A stretch of DNA of 64,000 nucleotides from Spinellus fusiger (Eukaryota; Mucoromycota; Mucoromycetes; Mucorales; Phycomycetaceae): NCBI GenBank assembly GCA_025094145.1, contig JALLLS010000001.1, forward strand, positions 1,353,577-1,417,576. The letters run 5' to 3'. A model generated the notes under the pieces. The model was not told the DNA's origin. It made no database searches and saw nothing but the letters and a program-made list of their open reading frames with translations. This document shows positions 46,199 to 58,369 of this stretch, one piece after another. The translations under genes and the position numbers were made by a program. Within the stretch, counting starts at the first letter, position 1, and the number at the start of each line of letters is the position of its first letter.

Positions 46199-48737
46199 TC
46201 ATCCTTCGCGATAGGATGCATTCAATAAATGAATCTCATTTGCTAATACTGGCCAGGTTATCATCGTCTTCCCTAAAAAATGCTGCTCTAGTTGCAATAT
46301 CTCATACATGAGCTTCAGATTAGGCTGGATAATGACATTCAGTCGTCGTGCTCTGACAAATAGATAGGCCTCGACAAGATTAAGGCCAAGATGGTGCATT
46401 ACATAGGCAATCGTAACAGCTGCACTGCGACTGACACCTACTCTACAATGGACCAAACAGCGAGATCCCTTTTGACATGCATCCTCTTTTGTATCAATAA
46501 AAAGATGGAAAATAAACATTGGATAGTGAGCCATTGCTTACTCTCTCCATCAATGCACTGCCTTACCTACAAAGTGGATTATTTGATTGAAATGCATACG
46601 AATAGAATCAATGCCATTGTCATACAGAGGGTCCAATGCTAGTAATTGGAAATGCTTAGGATCCAAATGAGTATCCTCACCCACACTAATCACATGGGTA
46701 ATGTTCAATGCATTCAACATGTCTGGATTGGTGGCATGGTTAAGGTTCCCAAGGTAGAGAAAGGGAAGAATGCGAGAGGGAAAAGACCCTTCAAATCTAG
46801 AAGAATAAAACCACGGGTAGTTTATTCTGTCCTGTGCCTCATATTCGCTGGTGGCTTCTGTCAGTAGATTACATGGCACCGTCTCATCAATCTCATAGGC
46901 AGAAGATATTTGTAAACAAGAGGTAATGTCCTCAATATTAGAAGAGAGTATGGGATGAGTATCAATAGGAGCATTGGAAATGGCATTAATGTAGGCATCA
47001 TCATGAAGAGTCCTGTTCTCCTTCACTGTGTCATATAAGTGGGGGTTCTCTTCTTCCTTGGTGTGTGTCTGTGGTGTATAGACAAGTAGGTTGGTGCTTG
47101 TGTCTTCTATACTGGCTGTATCCTGTCTCTTTCGTTTATGATCCCGGTGTGTGATGAGTCTCTTTTGAAGATCCCAGTCTACTTGTTTTAATGTCATAAC
47201 ATCCCAGGCATATACAAAGAAGCTGCGTCTCTGCTGTAAATACAAATAGGCTTTTGGTAGTCGTATTTTTTCCTTGTACATAATCCATGACAGAACAATA
47301 AGACTGGTTTCTGTATAGCCATCTGAACAATGGATTAATATTCTTCTTCCTCTTATGACCTGTGCCTCCATAAACTCAAACAGTGGTATTAACCGTGTAT
47401 TGAATACATCAAATGTTGCTGAATCTATAGAAGATCCTGTAGAATAGACATCAAGATGAACCAACTCGGTGGGCAATTGATCCACAGGCAGTGCATCAAG
47501 TGCTTGTTGTGCTAATGCAAGTGTAGAGGGATGAGGCATATCAGCAAGATCATGCGATTCTATACAGATAGAGAATTGGTGGGGATTATCATAGTAGGTG
47601 CCAGCATCTTGGTGTTTTTCTTGACTTGGCAAGGACAGGGATACGGGTGTGTCCTGTGTATTGCCTACCTAAATAAAAATAAATATAGAATAAAATAAAA
47701 TAAAATAAAAAATAAATAAATAAAAAAGCCCATGATGAACGCTATAGATTCTAAGCTCTAGATGATTTACCCATAAGTTGGGTGTGATTTCAGTGGCTGC
47801 ACTCATCTCCAACATCTCCTTCTTTTCCTTGTCTCCAAAATGAATGTAATGGACAGGATTTCCATACGAATCATGGGCCACTAGTTCTGGATACTCTCTC
47901 TCAAAGGTATCAAATGGCTCTACACCCTGTATTCAGTCTTCCCTTGCATTCTAATAAAAGTGCATTCTAATGAAAACAAAATAAAACAAAAAGTTTACCT
48001 TGAATAACAAATGTATTGTATTCAAATGTATTGGCATTAAGAATGGCTTTGCTGCCTGAACTCTTCTTTAACTGCTCCAATTGAATCATTCTCTCTCTCT
48101 TTAGATGGATCTGTGCTGTACTAATCTCTAAGGCTGCTGCTTCTGCTGTAGATCCATAGACAATAATATCACTGATTGTAGCCAGTCGTCCTGGTTGAAT
48201 CTTGAAATTGCGTAAATTGATAGTGGCTTCTTTCTCTACAGCATGTAAGAAGGTGGGTGTTCCTTCTGTAGAAGTGGGTGCTAATATATCACTCAAGAGA
48301 ACAGAATTCATCAGACGGTGGCTGTAAGGGTGTTCTTCGTCAGCATGGACCAATAGAACACCACGGTAACAAGGAACAGGACTACGACGTATACCAAAGA
48401 ACAGGTTTTGGTGATAAGAGTGACCGTCTACACCATGGAGCCATGGAAAGAGGCTGTCGTCAGGCAGGCGGTGAGTGGAGAACATACTCTGTAGAGTGTT
48501 GTACTGTTCTCCTGTGATTGTGTAGACAGGAGGCTGGGTATATATCTGTTGAGTGAGAAATGACTCTGGCATCTCAAAACAATGAATGGACTGTGTAATG
48601 AGAGTGTCTTGACTGCAGGAGAGTTGTGGTGTGTTTGGACTGACATGCAAAAGAGGCGTAGATAGGATTCTAGGCGGAACATCGACAGTCTCCGAGAAGA
48701 GAAGAGGATCAGAAGAAGGAAGAGAGTCAATATCCAT
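46199..48737 (-). CDS. PPS1: Dual-specificity protein phosphatase, PPS1 type, with two phosphatase domains
   Basis: ATG 48737 gives MDIDSLPSSDPLLFSETVDV. An N-terminal regulatory part (FPWLHGVDGHSYHQNLFFGI; YRGVLLVHADEEHPYSHRLM) is followed by a first phosphatase-like domain whose loop reads HCSDGYTETS (47330), lacking the CX5R arginine. A second domain starts FPSRILPFLYLGNLNHATNP and carries the complete loop HCRVGVSRSA (46445), then NVIIQPNLKLMYEILQLEQH, ending LLNASYREG. Yeast PPS1 has the same order and affects S phase. The intact second domain is expected to be the active one. A few exons, the largest at about 47632-46550. Confidence 0.85.
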
Positions 48738-48804
48738 AGAAATAGTGGCTATGACAATAAAACAAAAACAAAAAAGAGACAAAAGGTAGGTGCTTTGTAT
48801 GTTA

Positions 48805-49008
48805 TTATTGAACCTTTTGGTTCCGCTCTTGGTGGGTGGATGTCATGTTCCCCATGCATTTCCATAGACATCCAATAAGATAAGGTTTTCTTTGAATTGG
48901 ACAGGTAAGAATAGATTCTATTGGTCTTTTGAATAAACAATTATGGTGACTATAATCTATATCTACCAATAACAGTATCAATACCAATAGAGGAGAAGAG
49001 AATAGCAT
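48805..49008 (-). CDS. Candidate small secreted protein with four cysteines
   Basis: A 67-codon frame has a signal-peptide-like start (MLFSSPLLVLILLLVDIDYS) and four Cys in the remaining 45 residues (HHNC, LTC, IGC, WKC). It sits 5' of PPS1 on the same strand. There is no intron or homology evidence. The cysteines and leader could be chance, so this is a candidate only. Confidence 0.22.
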   Translation of the reverse strand: MLFSSPLLVLILLLVDIDYSHHNCLFKRPIESILTCPIQRKPYLIGCLWKCMGNMTSTHQERNQKVQ

Positions 49009-49629
49009 TTCTATAACGGGAAAAGATTAGGTATAGTGTTTTGGGTTGTGTTGCATTGGAGCTGCTGCCTTTTACTGCTGACAGGACAGCCCTTCCTACG
49101 GAGAGAGTGTCGGCATTCAAATAATACTACAGAACAAGGATAAGAATAGGAATAAGCCAAAACTGCTCTTAAAATGTTATCGCACTTTAAAGATTTAATA
49201 TGTCGCATTTTGCTGTCGTGAAGACTTTTAGCCATATTTAGAAAGATCACTCTCTTGAGAGTTAGAACTCATTCATTGCCAAAACAAGAAGAGGACTTTA
49301 TTAAATATTAAGGGATGTCGATAGTTCACAGTATTTTCGATAGTTAATCCCTGAATATATACCATTAGAAAAGTATAAAAGACGTAGTCATTTCATTCAA
49401 TAAACAACAGAGTTTAACTACACGTTCTAATGTTCCGTATACCTTTGGCTTAAAACCCCAAAGATGACACTGCGAATGAATTGTATCGCACCCTTTGGTT
49501 GGAACCGTCCACAGGGATTGTAACTGTTATATTATTTCCTCAAAATGCCGATCATGATCTACATCAATTAAAATGATCTATCATTTCCTCTGAAGATGAG
49601 AAGAGAAACACTGTTGAAGAAAATGGTAG
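49009..49629. other. Intergenic region at the edge of the transposon-rich zone
   Basis: A near-palindrome GGGAT to AATCCC at 49312-49351 encloses two direct TCGATAGTT motifs. A TATAAAA-like box lies at about 49374. It may be the left flank of the transposase relic that follows; the terminal repeat could not be confirmed. Confidence 0.35.
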
Positions 49630-50480
49630 GCATCCAATGGAGATTGAACATGAGAATCCCTTTAAACTCGAGGAATTGTCTTTGTACACTCTCTACATTG
49701 AGGTAAGAGTAGAAGCTTTCGGGCTGTTACAAAGAGTGCACACTTTTATTGATGAAATCAGCCAAGTGGACAAAGTGGCTAAAAATATTGAGAGCGTCGA
49801 GAAGAAGAAAAAACCAAAATAAAGTCGTACGCTAAAGACGGATTAAAAGCTCATGTCACTCACCCAGTCGACATTGACCCCAGGAACACTCCAGGAGCAG
49901 TTGCCTTAGGACTCAACTTGCGTTCAAGGAATGTTCAGAAAAGACATAAAGCTCGGAATGAAGATCCAGACTCTATGTTCAAGAAAGTTGGCAGACCCCA
50001 CATCATCGAACTTGAGTGTGAGCTTGATCTAGCTACCAAGCAACTAGTCTCTGGTTTTTATTTCAAGTATGCTACTGCTACACTAGAAGTATGTACTTAT
50101 CAATCAGCTGGCGAATTTGAAAATCCTTTGATCTCAAAGGCAACAGTTTATCGCTATTTGCATGATTTATCTGGTTTCACGCTGAAAAAAAAACAGTTGA
50201 ACTAGAATCTATTGAGAGGAATGCACCCAAGAGATTTGAAGGAAGGAAAAAATAGGTTGAGGAATTGCTAAAGAGAAAACCATAGACTCTATGAGAAACT
50301 GTGTCTTTATTGATAAGACTGGCTCTCACACCAATCCGAGGCTAACTTAGGGCTGAGTGCCCAAGGGAAGGAAAAAAAAAGGCAATGGTTAAGGCACTAA
50401 CAGCAAGAATGAATACTATTTCAATATTGGGTGCAATCCTGGCTTTTGGCCTGATCAACATCTCCTTTAAAAAACATATA
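49630..50480 (+). pseudogene. Tc1/pogo-type transposase relic
   Basis: Fragments in shifted frames: EIEHENPFKLEELSLYTLYI, FKKVGRPHIIELECELDLAT, LISKATVYRYLHDLSGFTLK, and MRNCVFIDKTGSHTN (first catalytic Asp region). They parallel the better-preserved transposase at 53465-54796 (SRSSLHKFITTKCNISLK; NCVFIDESSFN). Many stops and shifts, no clear terminal repeats, and the C-terminal half is unrecognisable. A dead copy of the same superfamily. Confidence 0.6.
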
Positions 50481-50884
50481 CAGTGAGCTATAAAAAAAGA
50501 TCTCAAGTTTTAGTTTTTATGACAAAACAAATAAATTGTCCAAAGGGAATTAGATCAGTTAACGGGTGGCTAAACTTTCCTGTTTATTATTTCGTATTTC
50601 GTATTTCTATGTCTTTTATACTTTTATACTACAAGTATTTAGCTTCAAGAATGCTATCAAATATTACCAACTATCATCATCCATTAGAATTCGATGGCAT
50701 CTCCTTCTCAGTTTAATAGTTGGAGTTATCATTCCCAAAAAAAAAAGGCAACAAATCTAATGATAGAGAATGTCTTTACAACAAGCTTGTGAAGATTTAT
50801 TTAAAATAGTGTGAGATACTAAAAAAATAATAGCTAACAAATAATTAAAAATTGCCTGTGGGTATACTGAGTTGATAAAAATCT

Positions 50885-52977
50885 TTAAAGAAGTCTATCA
50901 GGACGCTCAACAAATCGAACTTTGTAAGGCTTGGGCATGAAAACTAGGCCATTTTCAGCAAAGCCTTAGATATCAGCATACAAAGGTTTGCCCTTGAAAT
51001 CAAGTGCTGGCTCAATGGTACAACATGCCCAAAGATCAACATATGTAAGAAACATCTCAGTCTCAGCCTATTGGGAACCAATTCAGATATTCTCATTAAT
51101 TTAAAGAGTTATATCTGTATTAAAAGGCATTATGAAAGACCTACCAAATAAATTCCAGGACATATCCGTCTAAAAATACACAAAAGATGAGGTTATATAC
51201 TCATGGGTAGCTATAGTAAATCATCTAATTATTTACCTTCCCCAGCCAAAATTAAACTGATCTCTTTCTGTTGGTTTTCCGATAGCAGATGCATAGAATT
51301 TAGAGTTATTTGTGATAAAGCGTTCAGGAATGAATTTCTCGGGATCAAGATATATATCAGGGTTCCTGTGTATGCTATACATATCACTGACTAGTGTTGT
51401 CCCTTTCTTAATCATATAATTGTTCACTACAACTAAATGTATAGATTAGATTCATGCCAAAAACCTCAAATAAAACTCAGCTTACAATCCTGCTCAGCAA
51501 TGTGAGGAATTCCATAAGGAGAAGTAGGATAGAGACGCATAATCTCTCTTTGGACAGCAATGGTGTAAGGAAAATTTTCACGCTCTGTAAATATTGGTAA
51601 CCGCTTATGCTTGGCAATAAAGACGTCAATTTCTTTACATATCTTTTTTTGGACTTCTGGGTGATGAGATAAGAAGAAAAAAGCTCTGGAAAGAGTCACA
51701 GAAAGAGTATCTGTTCCACCAATCATCACATCACCTAAGAGAATAATAGAAAAATAATATTCAATTCTGGTTCCTGGCTACCAGTAGTTGCTGATATATA
51801 ACTTACTGAGAATCGTTAGCATATCTTCATCATCATAGTTAATTGAGTCCTTTGAGTTTCGCATTCTCTTTACAATACAATCTTCGTCTTTTTCAATCGA
51901 GTTGACAATCAGTTGCTTAAGGACAGGTGTACGCAGATTGTTAGTAAAATCACGTTTTTTTCTGTCATTGTCTCGAATGTAGTTGATATACTTTAATATT
52001 GGAATATATGAATCAATATTCTCAGACATGCCTTGGTATTCCATTGATAGACGATTGATATCTATAAACTTCACAAAAGTTGGATCGTCTAGCGATTCAA
52101 AACGAGTGCCAAGACATATTCTTGACATTATATTAAAAGACCTGAATGTCAATAATGAGAGTGGATCAATTCTCTCAGCAATGCTTCCATGATTCATCAA
52201 TTGATCAATGAGATAATTTGTTTCAAATTGAATTGGCTCGTGTAATTGATCTATAATCCTGGTTGACACGTAGCTAGTTACTATGGTAATGAGTTAGTAT
52301 AATATTTTTACTTATCATCTTTTATTGCTATTACTTACAGGCAGCTCTTGATTCTTTTAGTTTGCTTTTAGTTCCAGCAAATGTTATTCCACTAAGTATA
52401 GATAATAGGCAGAATAAGTCACTTAATAGCATCATCATAATGATTTTTAGCTACCATTTGTTGACGTTATAGAAATGATCATTGAATTTGTTAGATGGTC
52501 GTAAAGTGGTTATACTGCCATTGACGGTAAATATTTCATGTGCAATATTAGGATCAGAGACAAATAGAAAGTCTTGTACACCCATTTTGATATGAAGGAG
52601 AGGGCCTATATAGGCATGAATAAGAAAATATCCAATAAAACTATTCTTGTAACAAGATTAAGAATATTATTTACCTAGTTTTTTATGCCACTCGTACAGT
52701 TTAAAAGATGTATTCTTACCAAGATATGGTAGATGGCCTATACATTATTCCTGTTAAAACTTTGTCCACTATAATTAAATTGTTACCAAGGTAGGGATAT
52801 CTTTCGCTTGGCATAGGTAGCTTGTCAAATCCGTCAGCTTCTTTGTCTTTGGCGCTAGAATAGATTGCACACAAGACTGCACCAGTCACGACGCCTACAC
52901 TTTGAAGAGGGTATTCTCTCAAAAAACTGGCCAGATAAGACTGACTTTGAAGGAAAGAAAAAAAAATGGAGCTCATT
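50885..52977 (-). CDS. Cytochrome P450 with an in-frame stop 27 codons before the expected end
   Basis: ATG 52977 gives MSSIFFSFLQSQSYLASFLR and a membrane anchor (VGVVTGAVLCAIYSS), then PSERYPYLGNNLI. Exons continue GVQDFLFVSDPNIAHEIFTV, SFNIMSRICLGTRFE, the I-helix MMIGGTDTLSVTLSR, K-helix REIMRLYP, PERFI, and the haem loop FNFGWGR|RICPGIYL across an intron. All P450 landmarks are present. In the last exon TAA (50968-50966) interrupts PLYADI*GFAENGLVF; the frame stays open beyond it through MPKPYKVRFVERPDRLL to TAA at 50885. Either this is a recent nonsense allele or the protein is 27 residues short. Expected ER monooxygenase; substrate unknown. Confidence 0.78.
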
Positions 52978-53358
52978 GATGGAATATAGAATAATAGATT
53001 GAGTTGGTTAAAAAAGACACTCTTATTTATATACTCTTTAATGTTCAATGGTTGATTTATATGGACAACACCAAAATATAGTGACATAAAGAATAATTAC
53101 TCATTTCAAAACCCAGATGTTGTTTTTTAGTTTTATACTTAATCTTGATACAGTCACACAAAATTAGAAAGTGTACGACTCCATAATTTATAGATTTCTA
53201 AACATGATTCCTCTTCTTCTATTGTATCCAGAGTCAATACAGAGACATGTCAAATACAAGTAGCACCGATCAATTGCATTAACACTGATAATTAATTAGG
53301 TTCATGTGTGTAGACTTAACTACAGGCAGATAAGTGTAACTATGGAAATTGATTAGTA

Positions 53359-54954
53359 CAGTATTTCTCGAAATTATTCACGCACTTGACGAAAAAAAAA
53401 TCAAGCATAAATATAAGAAAAAAATCAAGCACAAAATGAATAAAAATTCGTGCATTGATGTTTATTAAATCGGCTTTCTGTTTAAACAATCTTTGAATCT
53501 TGCAACCGAAGATCTGCAAAAACCTTGTAGGTCACTGGTAAGTACTTGGTTGCAAGCCTCTCTAATTTTTGAAGATAGTGTCTCCTCTTCCAAGAGTGTT
53601 TCTCTCTTCACTTTACTTTTGCATACTGACCAAAATTGCTCAACCAGATTGAGTTCAGGTGAGTAGGGCGGGAGGTAAATGCAGCCATAGCCATGAGCTT
53701 CAATATACTTTCTGATATCACCATGGTTATGAATAGGACAATTGTCCATTATTAGATAATGTCCCTTGAACTCTTCGTATTGATTCATAATACTTATTGT
53801 TTCAGCCACAAAGTTGAAATAATGTCCAGTTACGGTTCCTCTTTTTCCTTTCTCTGGTTTTTTGGTAGCTCCACCAGGTCCTTTTCTCTTTTTTGAAGGA
53901 GCTATGACCTTTGGGGTCTTCAGTTGTATATTTATCACGCCTAAATGGGATATAGCTCCTATGATGGTATGCGATTTTGTTCTTGTCTTGGGAACTTACA
54001 CTACTGGTATGTCTCCTACCGTGGCCCATGCCATACTTCGCTTCATGTTGATGTTGAAACTAGACTCATCGATAAAGACGCAATTGCTCAAATAATCAAT
54101 ATCAGTCTTCAAAATCTCAGTAACCCATTGGAATCTAGCTTCTATCTTCATTTCACTATTGCGCTCTTCAGGCTGGAAGTGAGTTCTTTTCAGTGATATA
54201 TTGCATTTAGTAGTAATAAACTTGTGGAGAGAGGATCTTGATATTTCCAGATCTGTAAAACGACTAGTAAGATCCTCCATCATCTCATCCAAAACAATGC
54301 TCGGCTTTTGATCTATGAGATCTATAAGATACTCTTTTTGTTCAGAGTTTATCCTCAATGGTCTCCCAACAGGTCTACCGCTTCCTGGTTTTCTTAAGCA
54401 TAGATCTTCGCCTTTTTCTAGACTTTCTACTCCTTTAGTATGCCATGTTTGAGCAGTACCCGGAGGTATTTTTAACTCTCTAGCAGCGCCACGAATAGAC
54501 ATGTTCTTCTCAAACACCAAGAAATAAAAATTTTCCATGTCTTCCTTTTTGTATTTCCGGTATGTACTACCTTTTTTTTTATCAGAATTGGTTTCTTTCG
54601 AGCTGGAAGGTTTTTCTTTGGTTTTAGTCATTTTCAGTGACTTCTCTGGAGGTTTGAGATCCAGGTAAGAGGTAAAAGTAGTTATTGAAGTGAGAGGATA
54701 TTGCTCATTGTCAACCTCCATCTCGTATTCAATGACTTCATTTCCGTTTTCGTCCGTCAACATCCCTTCGCCATCGTCATAATAAAAGGTTGACATCTCA
54801 AAGATATTTTGTTGTTCTTAATAAAAGCAAAGCAAGCGTAATTTTAACTTTGCACGAATTTTTATTCATTTATTCATTTTGTGCTTGAATTTTTTCTTAT
54901 ATTTATGCTTGATTTTTTTTTCGTCAAGTGCGTGAATAATTTCGAGAAATACTG
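53359..54954. mobile_element. Tc1/pogo-type DNA transposon with about 100-base inverted repeats
   Basis: The left end CAGTATTTCTCGAAATTATT (53359) is mirrored at 54954. The arms run about 100 bases, with a one-base change and an 8-base insertion between them. Both sides carry the TA target duplication (53357-53358 and 54955-54956). It contains one transposase gene on the minus strand. The near-identical arms point to a young insertion, 380 bases upstream of the P450 start. Confidence 0.92.
53465..54796 (-). pseudogene. Transposase (DDE, Tc1/pogo type) with one in-frame stop
   Basis: ATG 54796 starts MSTFYYDDGEGMLTDENG. A helix-turn-helix region (MSIRGAARELKIPPGTAQTW; KPGSGRPVGRPLR) precedes the DDE core: NCVFIDESSFNINMKRSMAW (first Asp), GHYLIMDNCPIHNHGDI (second Asp) and LPPYSPELNLVEQFWSVCKS (Glu). 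The product would end CLNRKPI at 53465. TAA at 53998-53996 splits it between GDIPVV and VPKTRTKSHTIIGAISHLG, with no shift of frame. Splicing GTAAGT to CATAG would break the frame, so an intron is unlikely. Otherwise it is undamaged. Confidence 0.85.
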
Positions 54955-55836
54955 TATATGAAGAGTTGTATATTCGATTAAATAAAAGCACTCTATTTTC
55001 TTGGATAAAGTCCTGTCATCTACCAGTCTCTTTATTCTTTAGTTTGGATAAAACTTTTTTTACAAGTTCTTTTTAAACAACTCTTTCAGCAACATCAACA
55101 TCAACAACATGTCAACCCACACCAATGCTTCTCTTGACATTACTGCTGCTCCCACAGTCTAATGCAGCAAGCCCAAGAAAGATGTTGCGGCCAAGATAGC
55201 CACTCAGAAGAAGTGGTCGGCTAGTACCTCATCCAATGGGGTTAAGAAAGTTAACACATGTGGTAAGTGTAAAAGTCCCTACTTCCCTGGACACAAGGAT
55301 GTGTGCTCGGCTTGCTCAGTTGAATTTACTGGTCCAACAAGTTCAATGCTTCTCTTAGTCCACAGAGCAATGAATGTAGAACACATGATTGCTCCTCCCT
55401 CTCCTAACTTGGGTGCTGAGACTCAGCATATCCACACCATGGACTGGCAATCCAATGGTGGTGCTATTGACCTGGCTGGTCAGGCTCCTCACATGCCCAT
55501 GGCATTTGATTCTCCTGTTGTGGTACCCACTACAACAGCACTTATTGGAACAGTTGAGAGCTCAGCTGAACTGGTCCGTTTGGCTAGCCAATGCAAGTAC
55601 ACCGAAAATCCTATGGATGGTGCAACTGAAGATGACTCTATCCTTGTCCCAATCACAATAGAAGGCTACCAGACCTGGGCTTTCGTTGATTGTGGTAATA
55701 CATTCAGTGCTATCAAACCAGAATTTGTTTCTTTCTTGGCTCTTTCTTTTCTCGGTACCAAGGGTAGCATTATTCTTGGCGGTTTAAATAAAACCATTCC
55801 CAGACTTGGAAGTCTCAGTAAAACTAAAGTTGGTTA

Positions 55837-57179
55837 CAGTCACACACAATTGAATTTAATACTTTTGAAAATAAATTTCAGGACGAAATATATAGGATAT
55901 GTTCAACATTAGATAAAACACTACATTTGATCTAGAAGCTTCAAACTTTCACAAAATAAAGCTCAACATATTTAATTATAGAAAATAAAATAATAATAAT
56001 ATAATTAATATTTTGCATGGCCTCCTTTGGCATCAATTACAGCCTGGCATCTATATGTCATACTCAGAACTCATCGTTGTGCAAGTTCAACACCAACCCT
56101 TTCCCACTCCTCTGCAAGTAGAGCCTTCAAACTTTCAACATTGGTAATAGACACCCTTCTTTCCTCAATTCGTCTTTTCAAGGCCCACCATACATGTTCA
56201 ATTGGGTTCAAGTCAGGACTTTGTGAGGGCCAGTACTCAAAGCCCCTAATTTGATGCGTCTCTTTCCACCCTCTGGCATAGGCCCCAGTATGACAACTAG
56301 CACTCTTTTATTGTAACAGAAACTCCCTATCCTCTTTCTGATGCAATTCCATGAACCAAGGATGGAACTCACCAGCCAAAATCTTGATATATTTGTCTTG
56401 TTTTACAGTGCCATCAACAAAGACTAATGGGCCAAATCCATCAGTCTAATGGCAGCTCCAAAGCATGACCCCTCCGCCACCAAATTTTGTTGTTGGAACA
56501 ATAGGATTAGGATCATATTTTTTTCCAACTTTTCTGATAACACGAGCACCTCCATCGTTCTCTTTCACGGTGTACCTGGACTCATCAGACCAGACAACGC
56601 CTTTCCACTGGTCGTTTGTCCAATTGACATGTTCTTTAGCCCAACAAAGCCGTTTCTCTTTGTGTTTTTCAGTTAAGGCTGGCTTGTGAGCTGGAGAAAA
56701 AGATCCAAACCCTAACTGATTGCAGTAGCTGATAATGGTGTTTCTACACACATCCACCTGAATCTTCAACATTCCCAATTTCAACTGATTATATGAGGCA
56801 AATGGGTCCTCTCTAATGACCTTTTCCAGGTATCTGAGGTTCCTCTCACTGGCTTTCTTAGGTTTTCCATGACTCTTTAAACGCAATGGTGACCCACGTT
56901 CTTTGATGTTTCTGATACTATTTTGAACTGTGGGCTTTATCATCGCAAACGTAGTTGAGATGATAGTCAATTTTAATCCAGCCTTCAACAGGTAATAAAT
57001 GCCCCATAGCTTTTTATCTTCTGCTTTATCATATTATCCACGAGTGTGTGTTTCTGAAAATGTATCTGACATGTTGTGTCGGTTTAACACTATTTGGAAA
57101 GAAGAGGAGTATTATGCAAAAAAAAAGGTTTTTTTTAATTAAACTTTCGGCAAGTATTAAATTCAATTGAGTGTGACTG
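55837..57179. mobile_element. Tc1-like transposon inserted in the gypsy relic
   Basis: The ends CAGTCACACACAATTGAATT and the inverse of a near-identical right end (one difference, CACAC against CACTC) are flanked by TA on both sides. Removing the element with one TA rejoins the gypsy protease frame exactly (KVGY to NGKDFEHDFEV). So the insertion is younger than the gypsy copy. Confidence 0.9.
56005..56988 (-). pseudogene. Tc1-like transposase with three in-frame stops
   Basis: It reads TVQNSIRNIKERGSPLRLKS, VCRNTIISYCNQLGFGS, VVWSDESRYTVKENDG (first Asp), TKFGGGGVMLWSCH, then stop; beyond it TDGFGPLVFVDGTVKQDKYI, a stop, QSPDLNPIEHVWWALKRRI (catalytic region), a third stop, and an end at DAKGGHAKY. 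The frame is otherwise continuous, so decay is mostly point mutation. The second Asp box is replaced (KSASCHTG). Confidence 0.82.
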
Positions 57180-58369
57180 TATAATGGAAAAGATTTTGAG
57201 CATGATTTCGAAGTATTCGAATTTAACTCTAAAGTCCCAGTGTGTATTGGACTTGATTTTATGAGAAAACATAAAATGTGTATTTCTAATCTGGAAACTT
57301 CTTGAGGATGCCCAAGTGGTCCAAGAATTCCTGATCCCATTGACTCTCATGAGATTGCACCAAATAATTTTCTTTCAGGTAGCAAAGCAGATCGTAATGC
57401 AATGATGGACATTATTTATCCCTATCTTGAGGCAAATGCTAGAATTCCAATCACATCTTTGTGTTCACTTCCAGGTGCTGTTGTGACATTGGATACCGTT
57501 TATGGTGTCACTGCATTTAGAAGACAATATCCCATTCCTATTGCACTTCAGCCTAAGCTTGATGAGCAAATGTGCAAGTGGTTGGCTGATGGTGTTGTAG
57601 AATTAGCTCTTCCAAACACAGAGTGGAACTCACTCATACTCTTTGTGAAGAAGAAGGATACTAATGGAAGCTATAATGATGATGTCAGACCATGCATTGA
57701 TCCTCGACACATGAATCAGTTACTTACAAAGAAGGATCGATTTCCTTTACCCTTGATTTATGATTTGTTTACTCAGATGGGTGATGCAAAATGGTTCACT
57801 ACGTTGGACCTGAAACAAGCCTTTCATAGACTCAAGGTTCGTGAATCTGATCGCTGTAAAACTGCCTTCACATACAATAGACAATAGTATCAATTCAGAC
57901 AGGCTCCATTTGGATTGTCCCCTGTTAGTTCAGTAGTTTAAAGATCACTGACTACAATATTCTATGATCTACCATATGTTATTGTTTTTATTAATGATAT
58001 CACAGTAGCTACTATTGGCAATGCCAAGATCCATGCCGAATGTGTGTCTGAAGTTATTAGACGATTGACGGATACAAATTTGATTCTTAATGCTGATAAG
58101 CGTCATTTTGCGTAAACTCCTATTAACATCCTTGGATTCACACTGAGTAGTCAAGGGCTGACACTTGATCACCGAAAAGTCACAAATGTGCTGGAATGGC
58201 CAATTCCTCAAACAGGTAGAGACATGCAACGCTTTTTAGGCTTGGTGAATTAATTTTGAGCACATATACCAAACTTCTCTGCTTTGACCCCATCATTGGA
58301 CAAATTACGCAATGAAGGTTATTTGAAACGTCTATGGAATGAGATTCTACCAAAGTTTTCGGAAACATA

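Larger units (their letters stand above)
55109..58367 (+). pseudogene. Ty3/gypsy retrotransposon relic, split by a Tc1-like insertion
   Basis: It begins MSTHTNASLDITAAPTV and stop, then a zinc-knuckle-like CGKCKSPYFPGHKDVC and an aspartic protease (VPITIEGYQTWAFVDCGNTF). After the insertion at 55837-57179 the frame resumes with SKVPVCIGLDFMRKHK. The reverse transcriptase follows: DVRPCIDPRHMNQLLTKKDR, FTTLDLKQAFHRLKV and YVIVFINDITV (FxND in place of the YxDD catalytic box). Several stops follow 57887 and the body ends at the second Tc1-like element near 58367. No flanking LTR pair was found and integrase was not seen. A dead, truncated copy. Confidence 0.8.
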
